64,000 nucleotides of DNA from Roseivirga sp. UBA6052 (GTDB lineage: Bacteria; Bacteroidota; Bacteroidia; Cytophagales; Cyclobacteriaceae): contig DIYO01000005.1 of the NCBI GenBank assembly GCA_002427755.1, positions 62,001 through 126,000 on the forward strand, read 5' to 3'. The position numbers and the translations under genes are program-made. Of this stretch, positions 8,268 through 16,765 are shown in pieces; within the stretch, counting starts at the first letter, position 1, and every line of letters starts with the position of its first letter. The notes below the pieces were generated by a model. It was not told the origin of the DNA, searched no databases, and saw only the letters and a list, made by a program, of their open reading frames with translations.

Positions 8268-8510
8268 ATGAGCAAGATGAAGTTATATGGAATAGAGGGG
8301 AACAGCACAACTGAAGAGGTAAGAAAATACCTCACTATGATGCGAGAAAACTTCCAGTTCATAGACATCAGAGAGCATGAAGACTTGAAAAGACTGTTCG
8401 CTAATAAATCTGGAGGTGACCTGAAACTAGTGTGGGTGGAAGAGAATAATGAACTGACACTAATCAACTCACCGGCAATGATGTGCAACTATTTAAACAA
8501 CAAAAATTAA
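8268..8510 (+). CDS. Small protein, 80 aa, glutaredoxin-like fold without active-site cysteines
   Basis: The reading frame is open from 8214, but the -24/-12 promoter lies inside that extension, so I start at the ATG at 8268 (an in-frame ATG at 8277, giving MKLYGIEGNSTTEEV, is equally possible and leaves about 10 nt of leader). The pattern MKLYGIEGNSTTEEVRKYL, then NFQFIDIREHEDLKRLFANKSGG and LVWVEENNELTLI, resembles the beta-alpha-beta start and later strands of glutaredoxin-like proteins, but the usual CPxC position reads GNST and the only cysteine is near the C-terminus. It is followed 11 nt later by the YceI gene and probably shares its transcript. Fold assignment is tentative; a redox role is unlikely without the cysteines. 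Confidence 0.6.
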   Translation: MSKMKLYGIEGNSTTEEVRKYLTMMRENFQFIDIREHEDLKRLFANKSGGDLKLVWVEENNELTLINSPAMMCNYLNNKN

Positions 8511-8521
8511 AAAAGATAAAA

Positions 8522-9070
8522 ATGGAAAATCAAGTAGCAACAAGAACTAAATGGGCAGTAGATCCTTCACACTCAGAAGTTCAATTCAAAGTAAAGCACC
8601 TAGTAATCTCTACCGTAACAGGTTACTTCCAAGAGTTTAACGGTGACTTTGAAGCAGGAGAAAATTTCGAAGACGCTAACATCAACTTCGAAATCAAAAC
8701 TGATAGCATTAGCACTAACAATGCAGACAGAGATGCTCACTTAAAATCTGATGACTTCTTTAACGCTGAGCAGTTCCCCACAATCGCTTTCAAAGGAACA
8801 AGCTTCGAGAAAAAATCTGACGATGAGTACACGCTAAATGGTGACTTAACCATTAGAGACAATACAAATCCAATCTCACTAAATGTAGAATTCGGAGGTA
8901 TTATGGTAGACCCTTACGGTCAAACTAAAGCAGGATTTGAAGTAACAGGAAAACTAAATAGAAAAGAGTACGGCCTTACATGGGGTGCTGTAACTGAAGC
9001 AGGTGGAGTAGTTGTTGGAGACGATATCAAAATCCATGTGAATGTGCAGTTCACAAAACAGGAGGCCTAA
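8522..9070 (+). CDS. YceI family protein
   Basis: A 182-residue lipocalin-like barrel of the YceI family, whose members bind polyisoprenoid or fatty-acid-type lipids and are often induced by acid, osmotic or oxidative stress. Family blocks are clear: WAVDPSHSEVQFKVKHLVISTVTGYFQEFNGDF, SISTNNADRDAHLKSDDFFNAEQFPTIAFKG, and AGFEVTGKLNRKEYGLTWG. I use the ATG at 8522, which starts MENQVATRTKWAVDPSHS; there is no signal peptide, so unlike periplasmic YceI this form should be cytoplasmic. It lies in the sigma-54-type transcription unit with the small protein before it and the isochorismatase-like gene 45 nt after it. Confidence 0.93.
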   Translation: MENQVATRTKWAVDPSHSEVQFKVKHLVISTVTGYFQEFNGDFEAGENFEDANINFEIKTDSISTNNADRDAHLKSDDFFNAEQFPTIAFKGTSFEKKSDDEYTLNGDLTIRDNTNPISLNVEFGGIMVDPYGQTKAGFEVTGKLNRKEYGLTWGAVTEAGGVVVGDDIKIHVNVQFTKQEA

Positions 9071-9115
9071 ATCCCAAGTGGAGTAAACTATAACAAGAAC
9101 TTAATTATTACAATC

Positions 9116-9862
9116 ATGAAAAAGGTAATCGTTGCATTAGCATTATTAGCTGTTACAGTAGCAGCCAATGCGCAGTGGAAACAATATAATCCAAACCCAA
9201 ATAATGACCCCGCCAACGGAGCAGCACAGTTGTTGAATCCTACTAACCATGTGTTATTAATGATCGATCACGAGAGTCAAATGGCCTTTGCTGTTGAATC
9301 TCAACCGATTGAAGAGTTAAGAAACAATGCAGGATTAGTAGCAGGTACTTCTAAGATTTATGAAATCGCGACAGTGATCACTACAGTGGCAGAAAAATCA
9401 TTCTCTGGTCCTGTATTCCCTGAGATCAAAGAGCACTATCCAGACGAGTCTCAGTATATCGACAGAACTACTATGAATTCTTGGGAAGACAAGAGAGTAG
9501 TGAAAGCCGTAAACGACTTTGGAAAGAAAAAACTAGTTATCGCTGGTCTTTGGACGGAAGTATGTACCCTAACTGCGGCTTTATCGGCAATTGAAGATGG
9601 CTATGAGGTATATGTAATTACAGATGCTTCAGGAGGTGTTTCAAAAGAAGCTCACGACATGGCAATTACGAGAATGGTTCAGGCAGGTGTACAGCCTATT
9701 ACTTCTCTACAGTACCTTTTAGAGGTTCATAGAGACTGGGCAAGATCTGACATGTATCTACCAGTACTTGAGCTTTCAAAAAAATACGGTGGTGCTTATG
9801 GTCTAGGTATAGATTATATCAAAACCATGACAGAGTGGATGAAGGAAGGTGAAGGCCACTAA
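9116..9862 (+). CDS. Exported isochorismatase-family cysteine hydrolase
   Basis: A 248-residue protein with a signal peptide (MKKVIVALALLAVTVAANA), followed by an isochorismatase/nicotinamidase fold. The catalytic pattern is present: Asp in LLMIDHESQMAF, Lys in the DKRVVKAV region or nearby, and Cys in LVIAGLWTEVCTLTAALSAIEDGYEVYVITDASGG. The YcaC-like branch fits best, and its substrates are mostly unknown. Export is uncommon for this family, which is normally cytoplasmic. It lies 45 nt after YceI and just before a strong terminator, so it ends the sigma-54 unit. A second exported paralogue is at 25193-25918. Confidence 0.87.
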   Translation: MKKVIVALALLAVTVAANAQWKQYNPNPNNDPANGAAQLLNPTNHVLLMIDHESQMAFAVESQPIEELRNNAGLVAGTSKIYEIATVITTVAEKSFSGPVFPEIKEHYPDESQYIDRTTMNSWEDKRVVKAVNDFGKKKLVIAGLWTEVCTLTAALSAIEDGYEVYVITDASGGVSKEAHDMAITRMVQAGVQPITSLQYLLEVHRDWARSDMYLPVLELSKKYGGAYGLGIDYIKTMTEWMKEGEGH

Positions 9863-9886
9863 ACACTATAGTCTTTAATGAGTTCA

Positions 9887-9922
9887 AACTGAGGAGGTTC
9901 TTACTTCCTCCTCAGTTTTTTT
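9887..9922 (+). terminator. Rho-independent terminator
   Basis: Perfect 11-bp stem AACTGAGGAGG (9887-9897) and CCTCCTCAGTT (9907-9917), a 9-nt loop, and a run of T to 9922. It lies 24 nt after the exported isochorismatase gene and closes that transcription unit. Confidence 0.92.
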
Positions 9923-9966
9923 AATTACGCGATAGCGATAATCATAACATCAGTAAACAACTTATC

Positions 9967-11769
9967 ATGAATAAACTTTACAAACTATTCGGATTCCTTG
10001 CACTATCCATACTAGCATTGGCATGTACACCAAAAGAACCAGAGCAAGCAGCCGATATGATCATTACGAATGCCAATGTGGCTACGCTAAATGCTGAGGA
10101 TGAAATGGCAGAAGCTGTCGCAGTTAAAGACGGATTAATTCTGGCTGTTGGTAGCAAAGAAGAAATTGAGAAGTATCAGGGTAGCGATTCTAAAGTAATC
10201 GATGCAAAGGGCAGAACTCTAATCCCTGGACTAAACGATTCTCATACCCACGTAATCAGAGCGGGCATCAACTACAACTTGGAGCTAAGATGGGATGGCG
10301 TTACTTCACTGAAGAGAGCCATGGAAATGCTCAAAGAGCAAGCCGCCAGAACGCCAGAAGGAGAATGGATTAAAGTAGTTGGCGGTTTTAGCGAATTCCA
10401 ATTCGAAGAAAGAAGACTCCCTACACTTGAAGAAATTAACGAAGCCGTTCCGGACAAGCCTGTAATGATCGCATTCCTTTATACCTACGGAATGGTGAAC
10501 AAAAAAGGACTGGAATTATTAGGCTACGATAAAGACACTTACTATCCGGGTGGAGAAGTTCAACTAGATGAAAATGACAATCCAACAGGTTTATTGATTG
10601 CCAAGCCGGGCGCTGCTATTATCTACTATACGTTGGTTAAAACGAATAAACTTTCTCCTGAAGATCAGTACAATTCTTCTATTCACTACCTAAGACAGTT
10701 GAATAGATTAGGTATGACCAGTGCGGTTGATGCTGGAGGAGGAGGCCAATTCTGGCCTGACAACTATCAGGTGATGAAGAAAGTAGCTGAGGACAAAAAG
10801 ATGACCCTAAGAGTAGGTTACTACATCTTTGCTGCTCAGAAACCAGGTGAAGAAATGGACGCTTGGAATCACAATGTGCAGAACGTAAAACCGGGAGACA
10901 ACTACGATCTCTTTAGGCCTAATGGCTACTTTATGCATGGGGCTGGTGAAAACATTGTCTGGTCAGCTGGTGATTTCGAGAACTTCCTTCAGCCGAGACC
11001 GGTACTCGCTAGAATGATGGAAGCACAGCTTACCGAAGCATTAGAGTTGTTATTGTCTAACAATTGGAATTTCAGAATACATGCTACCTATGGTGAAACG
11101 ATTAAGAGATTCCTAGACGTATTTGAAAAGCTTGATGAAAAATATCCTTTCAGCAACATCAGATGGACTATTGATCATGCCGAAACAGTAGATCAAGAAA
11201 CCTTAGATAGAATCCATGCCTTAGGTGGCGGTATTGCCATTCAGAACAGAATGATGTTCCAAGGTGAGTATTTCATTGAGAGATATGGAGACGAAATGGC
11301 TGCAGATGCACCGCCAATTCAGAAAATGCTTGATACTAACATTCCTGTAGGTTTAGGAACTGACGGCACAAGAGTTTCAAGTTATAACCCTTGGCTATCT
11401 ATCTACTGGGCTACAACGGGTAAAACTTGGGGTGGTACAAAACATCTTTCAGATGAGAACATTCAAAGTAGAATGGACGGGCTACGTTTAATGACAGCTG
11501 GTAGTGCATGGTTCTCTGGAGAAGAAGATAAAAAGGGAACTATCGAGCCAGGAAAGTATGCTGATTTCGCAATCCTTAAAAGTGATTATTTCACTATTCC
11601 GGATGAAGAAATCAAAGATATGGAAGCCGTATTAACAGTGGTGAACGGAGAAGTGGTATATGGCGCAGAAGAATTTTCTTCTATGAGTCCTGTGCTTCCA
11701 GAGATTAGTCCTTCATGGTCTCCTGTGAAGTTTTATGGAGGCTACGGAGACAAACCAAACGAGCAATAA
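9967..11769 (+). CDS. Amidohydrolase (YtcJ-type) lipoprotein
   Basis: A 600-residue metal-dependent amidohydrolase attached to the envelope by a lipid: the N-terminus MNKLYKLFGFLALSILALAC has a lipobox ending at Cys20. Metal-site motifs are GLNDSHTHVIRAG (HxH), the later IDHAETVDQ histidine and LGTDGTRVSS aspartate, as in the amidohydrolase-3 (YtcJ-like) group. The C-terminus (GTIEPGKYADFAILKSDYF ... VLTVVNGEVVYG) is the usual small beta domain. Members hydrolyse formamides, N-acyl compounds and related substrates; the actual substrate is unknown. It starts 45 nt after the terminator and may have its own promoter, followed by the tyrosinase gene 101 nt downstream. Confidence 0.9.
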   Translation: MNKLYKLFGFLALSILALACTPKEPEQAADMIITNANVATLNAEDEMAEAVAVKDGLILAVGSKEEIEKYQGSDSKVIDAKGRTLIPGLNDSHTHVIRAGINYNLELRWDGVTSLKRAMEMLKEQAARTPEGEWIKVVGGFSEFQFEERRLPTLEEINEAVPDKPVMIAFLYTYGMVNKKGLELLGYDKDTYYPGGEVQLDENDNPTGLLIAKPGAAIIYYTLVKTNKLSPEDQYNSSIHYLRQLNRLGMTSAVDAGGGGQFWPDNYQVMKKVAEDKKMTLRVGYYIFAAQKPGEEMDAWNHNVQNVKPGDNYDLFRPNGYFMHGAGENIVWSAGDFENFLQPRPVLARMMEAQLTEALELLLSNNWNFRIHATYGETIKRFLDVFEKLDEKYPFSNIRWTIDHAETVDQETLDRIHALGGGIAIQNRMMFQGEYFIERYGDEMAADAPPIQKMLDTNIPVGLGTDGTRVSSYNPWLSIYWATTGKTWGGTKHLSDENIQSRMDGLRLMTAGSAWFSGEEDKKGTIEPGKYADFAILKSDYFTIPDEEIKDMEAVLTVVNGEVVYGAEEFSSMSPVLPEISPSWSPVKFYGGYGDKPNEQ

Positions 11770-11870
11770 TCTTAATGCATCAACTCAATACCCTATAAAA
11801 GCATTTCATTTATTTGGGTATTGAGCTAAATTATATCAATAACCAAAATCACCACTGTAATCGAAAACAA

Positions 11871-13271
11871 ATGAAATCTACTAGAAGAAAATTTTTACAA
11901 AAAGCAGGTTTTGGCTCCGTGGGACTTGCCGCTGCTCCTGTAGTATCTGCTGGCCTCTTAGGCTGCGAGAGTCCTAATGCCTCCAGTGGCGATGAGCCAT
12001 ATGATAAAACAAAGGGTCCATCTTCAATTGTGACTCGAAAAAACATTGCTGACATCCCGGTTAATGATCCGGAGATTAAGTTATTTAAAGATGCCGTTCG
12101 CATTCTTAAAGAACGTTCGAAAGTATCTCCTTTAGATCCAATGGGTTGGCAGGCACATGGCGCTTTGCATACCACATTTTGTGCATCTAGTATTTATGCT
12201 AATCAGGTACACTACAATTGGTACGTATGGCCTTGGCACCGTTTGTATTTATGGTCAATGGAACAGAAACTGCAAAAAGCAGTAAATGAGCCAAACCTAG
12301 CCTTACACTACTGGGATTGGACCAAGTCTAACTTCATTCCAGAGCATTATTGGGGTGGTGAAAGCAACCCATTATACAACGAGAGAGAGGTCTCTCCTAC
12401 TGATGAGATTCCTAAAGACTTTATTAACGTAGGAGCTGCATTTAGAGCTTCATTTTACAACACATTTGGTGGTCATCCTGCTATCAAAGAGTATGATCAA
12501 GCACAGAAAGATGGTATTGCAGAACAGACTTTCCATAACAACATCCATAACTGGATTGGAGGTCAAATGGCTACGTTTACCGAATCTGGTTACGAGCCAA
12601 TCTTCTATGGCCATCATGGAAACTGCGATAGAATCTGGGAAGCATGGCAAAACTATAGCCCTGATAACCAGAATCCTGATCAAGAAGAATGGCTGGAAAA
12701 GAGACTTTTTGCTACTGATGGTAATGGTAGACCGGTCGACTTTAAAATCAAAGAATTACTAGATACAGAGGCATTGGGTTATCGTTTCAACGATTTAAAC
12801 CTAAATCCCACGTTCTGTAATCCTTATGAAGAAGCGGATAAACCAAATAGAAATCCAACGGATCAGGACTGCGTGGCAAGATTGAACTTAGCTACTTCAG
12901 ATACTGAATCGATCTATGAGGAATTGAATAATAAGGAAAGAGGTCATGTTCAATTGCATTTTGAAAGAGCTCAATTGCCTTATCAACCTTACTGTGCTAG
13001 AGTCTTCTTTGAATATGACAATGAAGATGGCAAGCAAAGTAAATACTCAGGTACATTTACTATCCTCCCAATTTTAGGGTTAGATACATTCTTACTTCAA
13101 AATGGAGTGCATCTACAAATAGAAGTTGAAAAGGAAATTGTAGATGCTGTGGTGGCTAAGAAGCCAATAGATGTGGTTTTTGAACCCGTACCACTTCCAA
13201 ACAGAAATATTCCGGAGGAAACCTTGAAGCTGAAAAACATTTCATTACTCGCAAGCAATGAACAAGGCTAG
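11871..13271 (+). CDS. Tat-exported tyrosinase / polyphenol oxidase
   Basis: A 466-residue type-3 copper oxidase. The ATG at 11871 gives the twin-arginine signal MKSTRRKFLQKAGFGSVGLAAAP, so it is exported folded with copper loaded. CuA ligands are likely His96 (HGALH), His114 and His123 (VHYNWYVWPWHRLYL); CuB ligands His222 and His226 (FHNNIHNWIGG) and a His of FYGHHGNCDRIWEAW (248/249). The C-terminal 190 residues resemble the PPO C-terminal domains. It would oxidise phenols or catechols to quinones in the periplasm. The next gene overlaps by 14 nt and is a SCO1-type copper chaperone, and a DoxX gene follows, which fits a phenol-oxidation or copper module. Substrate not determined. Confidence 0.93.
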   Translation: MKSTRRKFLQKAGFGSVGLAAAPVVSAGLLGCESPNASSGDEPYDKTKGPSSIVTRKNIADIPVNDPEIKLFKDAVRILKERSKVSPLDPMGWQAHGALHTTFCASSIYANQVHYNWYVWPWHRLYLWSMEQKLQKAVNEPNLALHYWDWTKSNFIPEHYWGGESNPLYNEREVSPTDEIPKDFINVGAAFRASFYNTFGGHPAIKEYDQAQKDGIAEQTFHNNIHNWIGGQMATFTESGYEPIFYGHHGNCDRIWEAWQNYSPDNQNPDQEEWLEKRLFATDGNGRPVDFKIKELLDTEALGYRFNDLNLNPTFCNPYEEADKPNRNPTDQDCVARLNLATSDTESIYEELNNKERGHVQLHFERAQLPYQPYCARVFFEYDNEDGKQSKYSGTFTILPILGLDTFLLQNGVHLQIEVEKEIVDAVVAKKPIDVVFEPVPLPNRNIPEETLKLKNISLLASNEQG

Positions 13272-13872
13272 CATTCTGTTAGGCATCTTACTAGTAACAC
13301 TTGCTTGTGGAAGTAAAAATGAGCAGCTACCTATTTTAGGAGAGACTCACCTAAATGCTGAAGGAGAAGTGGTGCATTACACCACTCCCTCCTTTCAATT
13401 AACCAATCAGTTAAATGAATCGGTTGACAGCAATGTCTTTACAGATAAAATAACGGTGGTGGATTTCTTCTTTACCAGCTGCCCAACCATTTGCCCCCAA
13501 ATGACAACGCATCTGAAACTAGTGGAAGAAGCCTTTAATCAGGATGATAATGTAGCCATTGTATCAGTGAGTATCGATAGTAATTATGATACACCAGACA
13601 TACTCAAAAACTACGCTGAGAAATACGAGATCGATCACGCCAAATGGACCTTTTTGACAGGCGAAAGTGATGTGGTTTTTGAACTAGCTAAAGATTATAA
13701 AGTAAGAGCGTTTGATGACAGTGACATTACCGGTAGCGGTGATTTCTTACACGATGGCACCTTTGTGCTAGTAGATGGTCAATCACGTGTAAGAGGGTAC
13801 TACAACGGGCTCGATGTTGCAGACACCAAACGGCTCATTAAAGACATAGAAATTTTACAGGAGGAACACTGA
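13258..13872 (+). CDS. SCO1/SenC-family copper chaperone lipoprotein
   Basis: A 204-residue thioredoxin-fold lipoprotein (lipobox LVTLAC, Cys17). The copper ligands of the family are present: Cys75 and Cys79 in DFFFTSCPTICPQM and His165 in GDFLHDGTFVLVDG. SCO proteins deliver copper to cytochrome oxidase CuA or other cupro-enzymes, or act as thiol reductases. No cytochrome oxidase gene is close; the 14-nt overlap with the tyrosinase gene suggests it metallates tyrosinase. The start codon ATG at 13258 lies inside the end of the tyrosinase frame. Confidence 0.92.
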   Translation: MNKASILLGILLVTLACGSKNEQLPILGETHLNAEGEVVHYTTPSFQLTNQLNESVDSNVFTDKITVVDFFFTSCPTICPQMTTHLKLVEEAFNQDDNVAIVSVSIDSNYDTPDILKNYAEKYEIDHAKWTFLTGESDVVFELAKDYKVRAFDDSDITGSGDFLHDGTFVLVDGQSRVRGYYNGLDVADTKRLIKDIEILQEEH

Positions 13873-13879
13873 AAGAGTT

Positions 13880-14308
13880 ATGACGGCATTAATTAAAACA
13901 TTGAGAGCATCAAGTCCTGCAATTCTTTCGCAAGACTTTACACTATTATTATTTAGAGTTTTGGTTTCTGTTTCCATGATCAATACCCATGGAATGAAGA
14001 AAATTCTAGATTTTAAAGGCACTGTTGCACACATTCCTGATCCTATTGGGATTGGTGGTGAAGCAAGCGCAGTAATGGCTATTGTCGCCAATATTGTTGC
14101 ACCCATATTCGTGATTTTGGGATTGGGTACGAGAGCAGCAATTTTACCCATTCTTGGGGTAACGCTAATGGGATTCTTTGTGGTACATGGCAGTGATCCA
14201 TGGCCAGTAAGAGACGTACCCTTAATGTATTCATTGGCATATCTGGCACTTTTCTTTTTAGGTGCAGGTAAGTATTCCTTAGACGCAAAGCTTTTCTCTA
14301 AAAGGTAA
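13880..14308 (+). CDS. DoxX family membrane protein
   Basis: A 142-residue integral membrane protein with about four hydrophobic segments (for example LLLFRVLVSVSMINTHG, IVAPIFVILGLGTRAAILPILG and PLMYSLAYLALFFLGAG). It fits the DoxX family, whose members are quinol oxidase accessory subunits or partners in redox stress complexes. It starts 8 nt after the SCO gene and ends 7 nt before a small transporter gene, so it belongs to the tyrosinase-SCO operon. Its exact partner is not known. Confidence 0.8.
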   Translation: MTALIKTLRASSPAILSQDFTLLLFRVLVSVSMINTHGMKKILDFKGTVAHIPDPIGIGGEASAVMAIVANIVAPIFVILGLGTRAAILPILGVTLMGFFVVHGSDPWPVRDVPLMYSLAYLALFFLGAGKYSLDAKLFSKR

Positions 14309-14315
14309 TTCAATC

Positions 14316-14762
14316 ATGAAAAACGCATTATTACTTCTACTAGCAATAGTAGCTGGCCTCGTATTGCCTATTCAAGCCGGGCTGAATGCTAGAATGGCTA
14401 AGCAAATTGGACATCCCATATTTGCCACTACCGTGTCATTCTTTGTAGGTACTGTGGCACTAATCGCATACAGCATTGCAGCAAGGCTACCTACTGATCA
14501 ATTAAAGAATTACACGCAAGCCACATGGGCAGAATGGATTCCTGGGATTCTAGGAGCTTTTTATGTAGCGGCTACAGTAATCTTAGTACCAAAACTTGGC
14601 GCTGCTTTAACCTTTGCCTTAATCATAGCAGGACAAATGGTTATTTCCGTAATTCTTGACCACTATGGTCTCATTGGTCTCCCCATGAAAGAGCTAAGTG
14701 CAGGTAGAGTAATCGGTATCGTACTACTAATTGCAGGTGTCATTCTAGTAAGAAAATTCTAA
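14316..14762 (+). CDS. DMT-superfamily small transporter (YdcZ/DUF606-like)
   Basis: A 148-residue protein that is almost entirely hydrophobic, with four to five membrane segments. The opening MKNALLLLLAIVAGLVLPIQAGLNARMAKQIGHP followed by FATTVSFFVGTVALI and LGAFYVAATVILVPKLGAAL matches the YdcZ/DUF606 group of drug/metabolite transporters (PIQAGLNARLG-type motif). Cargo is unknown. It lies 7 nt after the DoxX gene and 4 nt before the porin gene, so it may export a product or quinone precursor of this operon; that is inference. Confidence 0.82.
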   Translation: MKNALLLLLAIVAGLVLPIQAGLNARMAKQIGHPIFATTVSFFVGTVALIAYSIAARLPTDQLKNYTQATWAEWIPGILGAFYVAATVILVPKLGAALTFALIIAGQMVISVILDHYGLIGLPMKELSAGRVIGIVLLIAGVILVRKF

Positions 14763-14766
14763 GGCC

Positions 14767-16158
14767 ATGTTCAGAAAGCATTTCTTATTCGCGCTATTAG
14801 TTCTCATAACAGGCCTCGGTGCGATTGCCCAAGAAGAAACTGAAGAGCGCTCAAAAGAAGAAATCACGGAACCTTCTATCAAACGTGCTGAAGAAAACAT
14901 GTCAGCACTACGCGGACAAGAATTAGATGGCTTTCTGGAAAGGCTAAAATACATCCCACTTTCTAAATCAGGACCTGCATTTCTTTCCATAGGTGGTGAA
15001 TCAAGATCTCTATATGAATACTTCAGAAACAGAGATTTCACACCTGAAACGCTAGATAATAACGGATGGCTCTTTCAACGGTTTATGCTTCATACAGACT
15101 TCCGATTGAATAACTTTAGAATTTTCCTTCAACTCAATTCAGCTAACCATTGGTTCACTGATGAACCATCATCTCCTGTAGAGAGAGATGATCTAGATTT
15201 ACATCAGGCGTTTGTAGAATTTGGATCAAATAGCTTCAAATTAAGATTGGGAAGACAAGAAATTGGATTAGGCGCTCGAAGACTATTTGCCTTTAGAGAA
15301 GGTCCTAATGCCAGACTAGCTTACAATGGTGTTCGTGCTTTCTGGAAAACCCGTACCATCGATTTCACCGCATTCTATGCAGAACCACTAAGAAATATTC
15401 CGGGTACTTTCGATAACCGCACTTTCGATCAAGAAAGTACATGGGCCATTCATGGTACCATTAATCCTGAAACCATCCCGGGTAATTTCGACTTCTACTA
15501 CATTGGTTTTAACTCGACTCGCAGGGTGTACAATAAAGAAGTTGGCGAAGAAACCAGACACTCTCTGGGTTTTAGACACTTTGGCAATACCGGTAGTTTT
15601 AGCTTCAATAACGAATTTGTTTATCAGTTTGGTGATTACGCTGGTGGAAACATCAGCGCATACACCTTTTCATTTGACCTGAACTATCAACTTTCGTCTT
15701 CTGGCTGGCGCCCTGAAGTTGGCTTGAAGACTGAGTTGATTAGCGGAGACAAAGACTCGACTGATAATAGACTGAATACATTCAATGCCCTATTCCCTCG
15801 TGGCGCTTACTTTGGTTTAATTGCCTTAATTGGCCCGGCTAACTTGGTAGACATACATCCAGAATTTTCAGTGTCTCCTACTGAGACCTTATCATTAACA
15901 TTTGACTGGGATATCTTCTGGAGATACCAAATTGAGGATGGTGTATACGGACCGAATGCATCGCTTTTCAGAGAAGCCGGTAACTATGATGGTAACTTCT
16001 TAGGCCATCAGCCCGGAATTGAAGCCGCTTTCAAACTGAGTCGTTATTGGGAAATGTCTTTGGAGGCCTCGTACTTTATTGCATCCGATTACTGGGAAGC
16101 TACAGGAGAGGGTGAGAATGTCTTCCACACTGCGATTACCACTGCTTTTAAATTTTAG
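14767..16158 (+). CDS. Outer-membrane porin-like protein (alginate export family)
   Basis: A 463-residue outer-membrane beta-barrel with a signal peptide (MFRKHFLFALLVLITGLGAIAQ). The body alternates aromatic and polar residues and ends in ITTAFKF with a terminal phenylalanine, the barrel-assembly signature. Blocks such as LRLGRQEIGLGARRLFAFREGPNARLAYNGVRAFWKT are typical of the alginate_exp (AlgE-like) family in Bacteroidota. It ends the operon that begins with tyrosinase. What passes the barrel is unknown. The next gene is convergent and 6 nt away. Confidence 0.85.
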   Translation: MFRKHFLFALLVLITGLGAIAQEETEERSKEEITEPSIKRAEENMSALRGQELDGFLERLKYIPLSKSGPAFLSIGGESRSLYEYFRNRDFTPETLDNNGWLFQRFMLHTDFRLNNFRIFLQLNSANHWFTDEPSSPVERDDLDLHQAFVEFGSNSFKLRLGRQEIGLGARRLFAFREGPNARLAYNGVRAFWKTRTIDFTAFYAEPLRNIPGTFDNRTFDQESTWAIHGTINPETIPGNFDFYYIGFNSTRRVYNKEVGEETRHSLGFRHFGNTGSFSFNNEFVYQFGDYAGGNISAYTFSFDLNYQLSSSGWRPEVGLKTELISGDKDSTDNRLNTFNALFPRGAYFGLIALIGPANLVDIHPEFSVSPTETLSLTFDWDIFWRYQIEDGVYGPNASLFREAGNYDGNFLGHQPGIEAAFKLSRYWEMSLEASYFIASDYWEATGEGENVFHTAITTAFKF

Positions 16159-16164
16159 CCATAG

Positions 16165-16590
16165 TTAATGCTTTTCCTTAAAGACTAACTCCTCGGTCTT
16201 AATCACCTTACCAAGATCTGGGAAGTTCTTTCCATTAATGAGTACTGTTTTATGTGCTGACCTAATTTTCTGCCATTCTTCCTGAATATCAGTATAAGTG
16301 CCCCTTGTATAGTATTCAACTGCTACAATTAAGTCCCAAGCTCTATCTGGGGATTTATCATTATTCTCAATCAGCTTGTAGTCATTGAAGAGGCCTTGCT
16401 TAACCGCCATGCTATCCATAGCAAACCAGTTAGCCACTAGAAACTCTATCAACTCTTTCTCTTGATTATCAATCGCCCTGATATAGGTATAAGTCCATGT
16501 ATTTTGAGTATTCTCTGAACTAGACTCTTGAGCCAATACATTAGTTAATAAGGCAAATACCATTGAGATTAAAAGGACTGCTCTTCTCAT
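16165..16590 (-). CDS. Hypothetical exported protein, 141 aa
   Basis: I do not recognise the family. The ATG at 16590 gives a signal peptide MRRAVLLISMVFALLTNVLAQ and a 120-residue mature protein with mixed alpha/beta character (TYIRAIDNQEKELIEFLVANWFAMDSMAVKQGLFNDYKLIEN, then AWDLIVAVEYYTRGTYTDIQEEW). The tail QKIRSAHKTVLINGKNFPDLGKVIKTEELVF suggests a small globular domain. It lies downstream of the terminator that follows the TonB receptor, so it probably has its own promoter, and it faces the porin gene convergently. Function unknown. Confidence 0.65.
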   Translation of the reverse strand: MRRAVLLISMVFALLTNVLAQESSSENTQNTWTYTYIRAIDNQEKELIEFLVANWFAMDSMAVKQGLFNDYKLIENNDKSPDRAWDLIVAVEYYTRGTYTDIQEEWQKIRSAHKTVLINGKNFPDLGKVIKTEELVFKEKH

Positions 16591-16651
16591 ATCAAACAAT
16601 TTCTTTGTTACCCAATCTAATACGAGACTTGAGCAATTAAAGATGACCAAT

Positions 16652-16678
16652 AAAAAACAGCGTCTCTTTGAGACGCTG
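16652..16678 (-). terminator. Rho-independent terminator after the TonB receptor gene
   Basis: Read on the minus strand: perfect 9-bp stem CAGCGTCTC, 3-nt loop AAA, GAGACGCTG (16678-16658), then TTTTTTA. It lies about 90 nt after the receptor stop codon. Confidence 0.9.
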
Positions 16679-16765
16679 CAAGTGAAAGCAACAACCTTAA
16701 CACTGCTTTCTAGGATTAAACAAACGGGTTAGATAAAGACGAATTGGCCTTTACTCAACTCATTG

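Noticed and set aside
8147..8488. Minus-strand frame opposite the small gene
   Set aside because: It overlaps a frame with a plausible promoter and downstream operon; its product has no recognisable pattern.
13855..14313. Minus-strand frame opposite DoxX
   Set aside because: Mirror of the codon pattern of DoxX; the plus-strand product has clear membrane segments and operon context.
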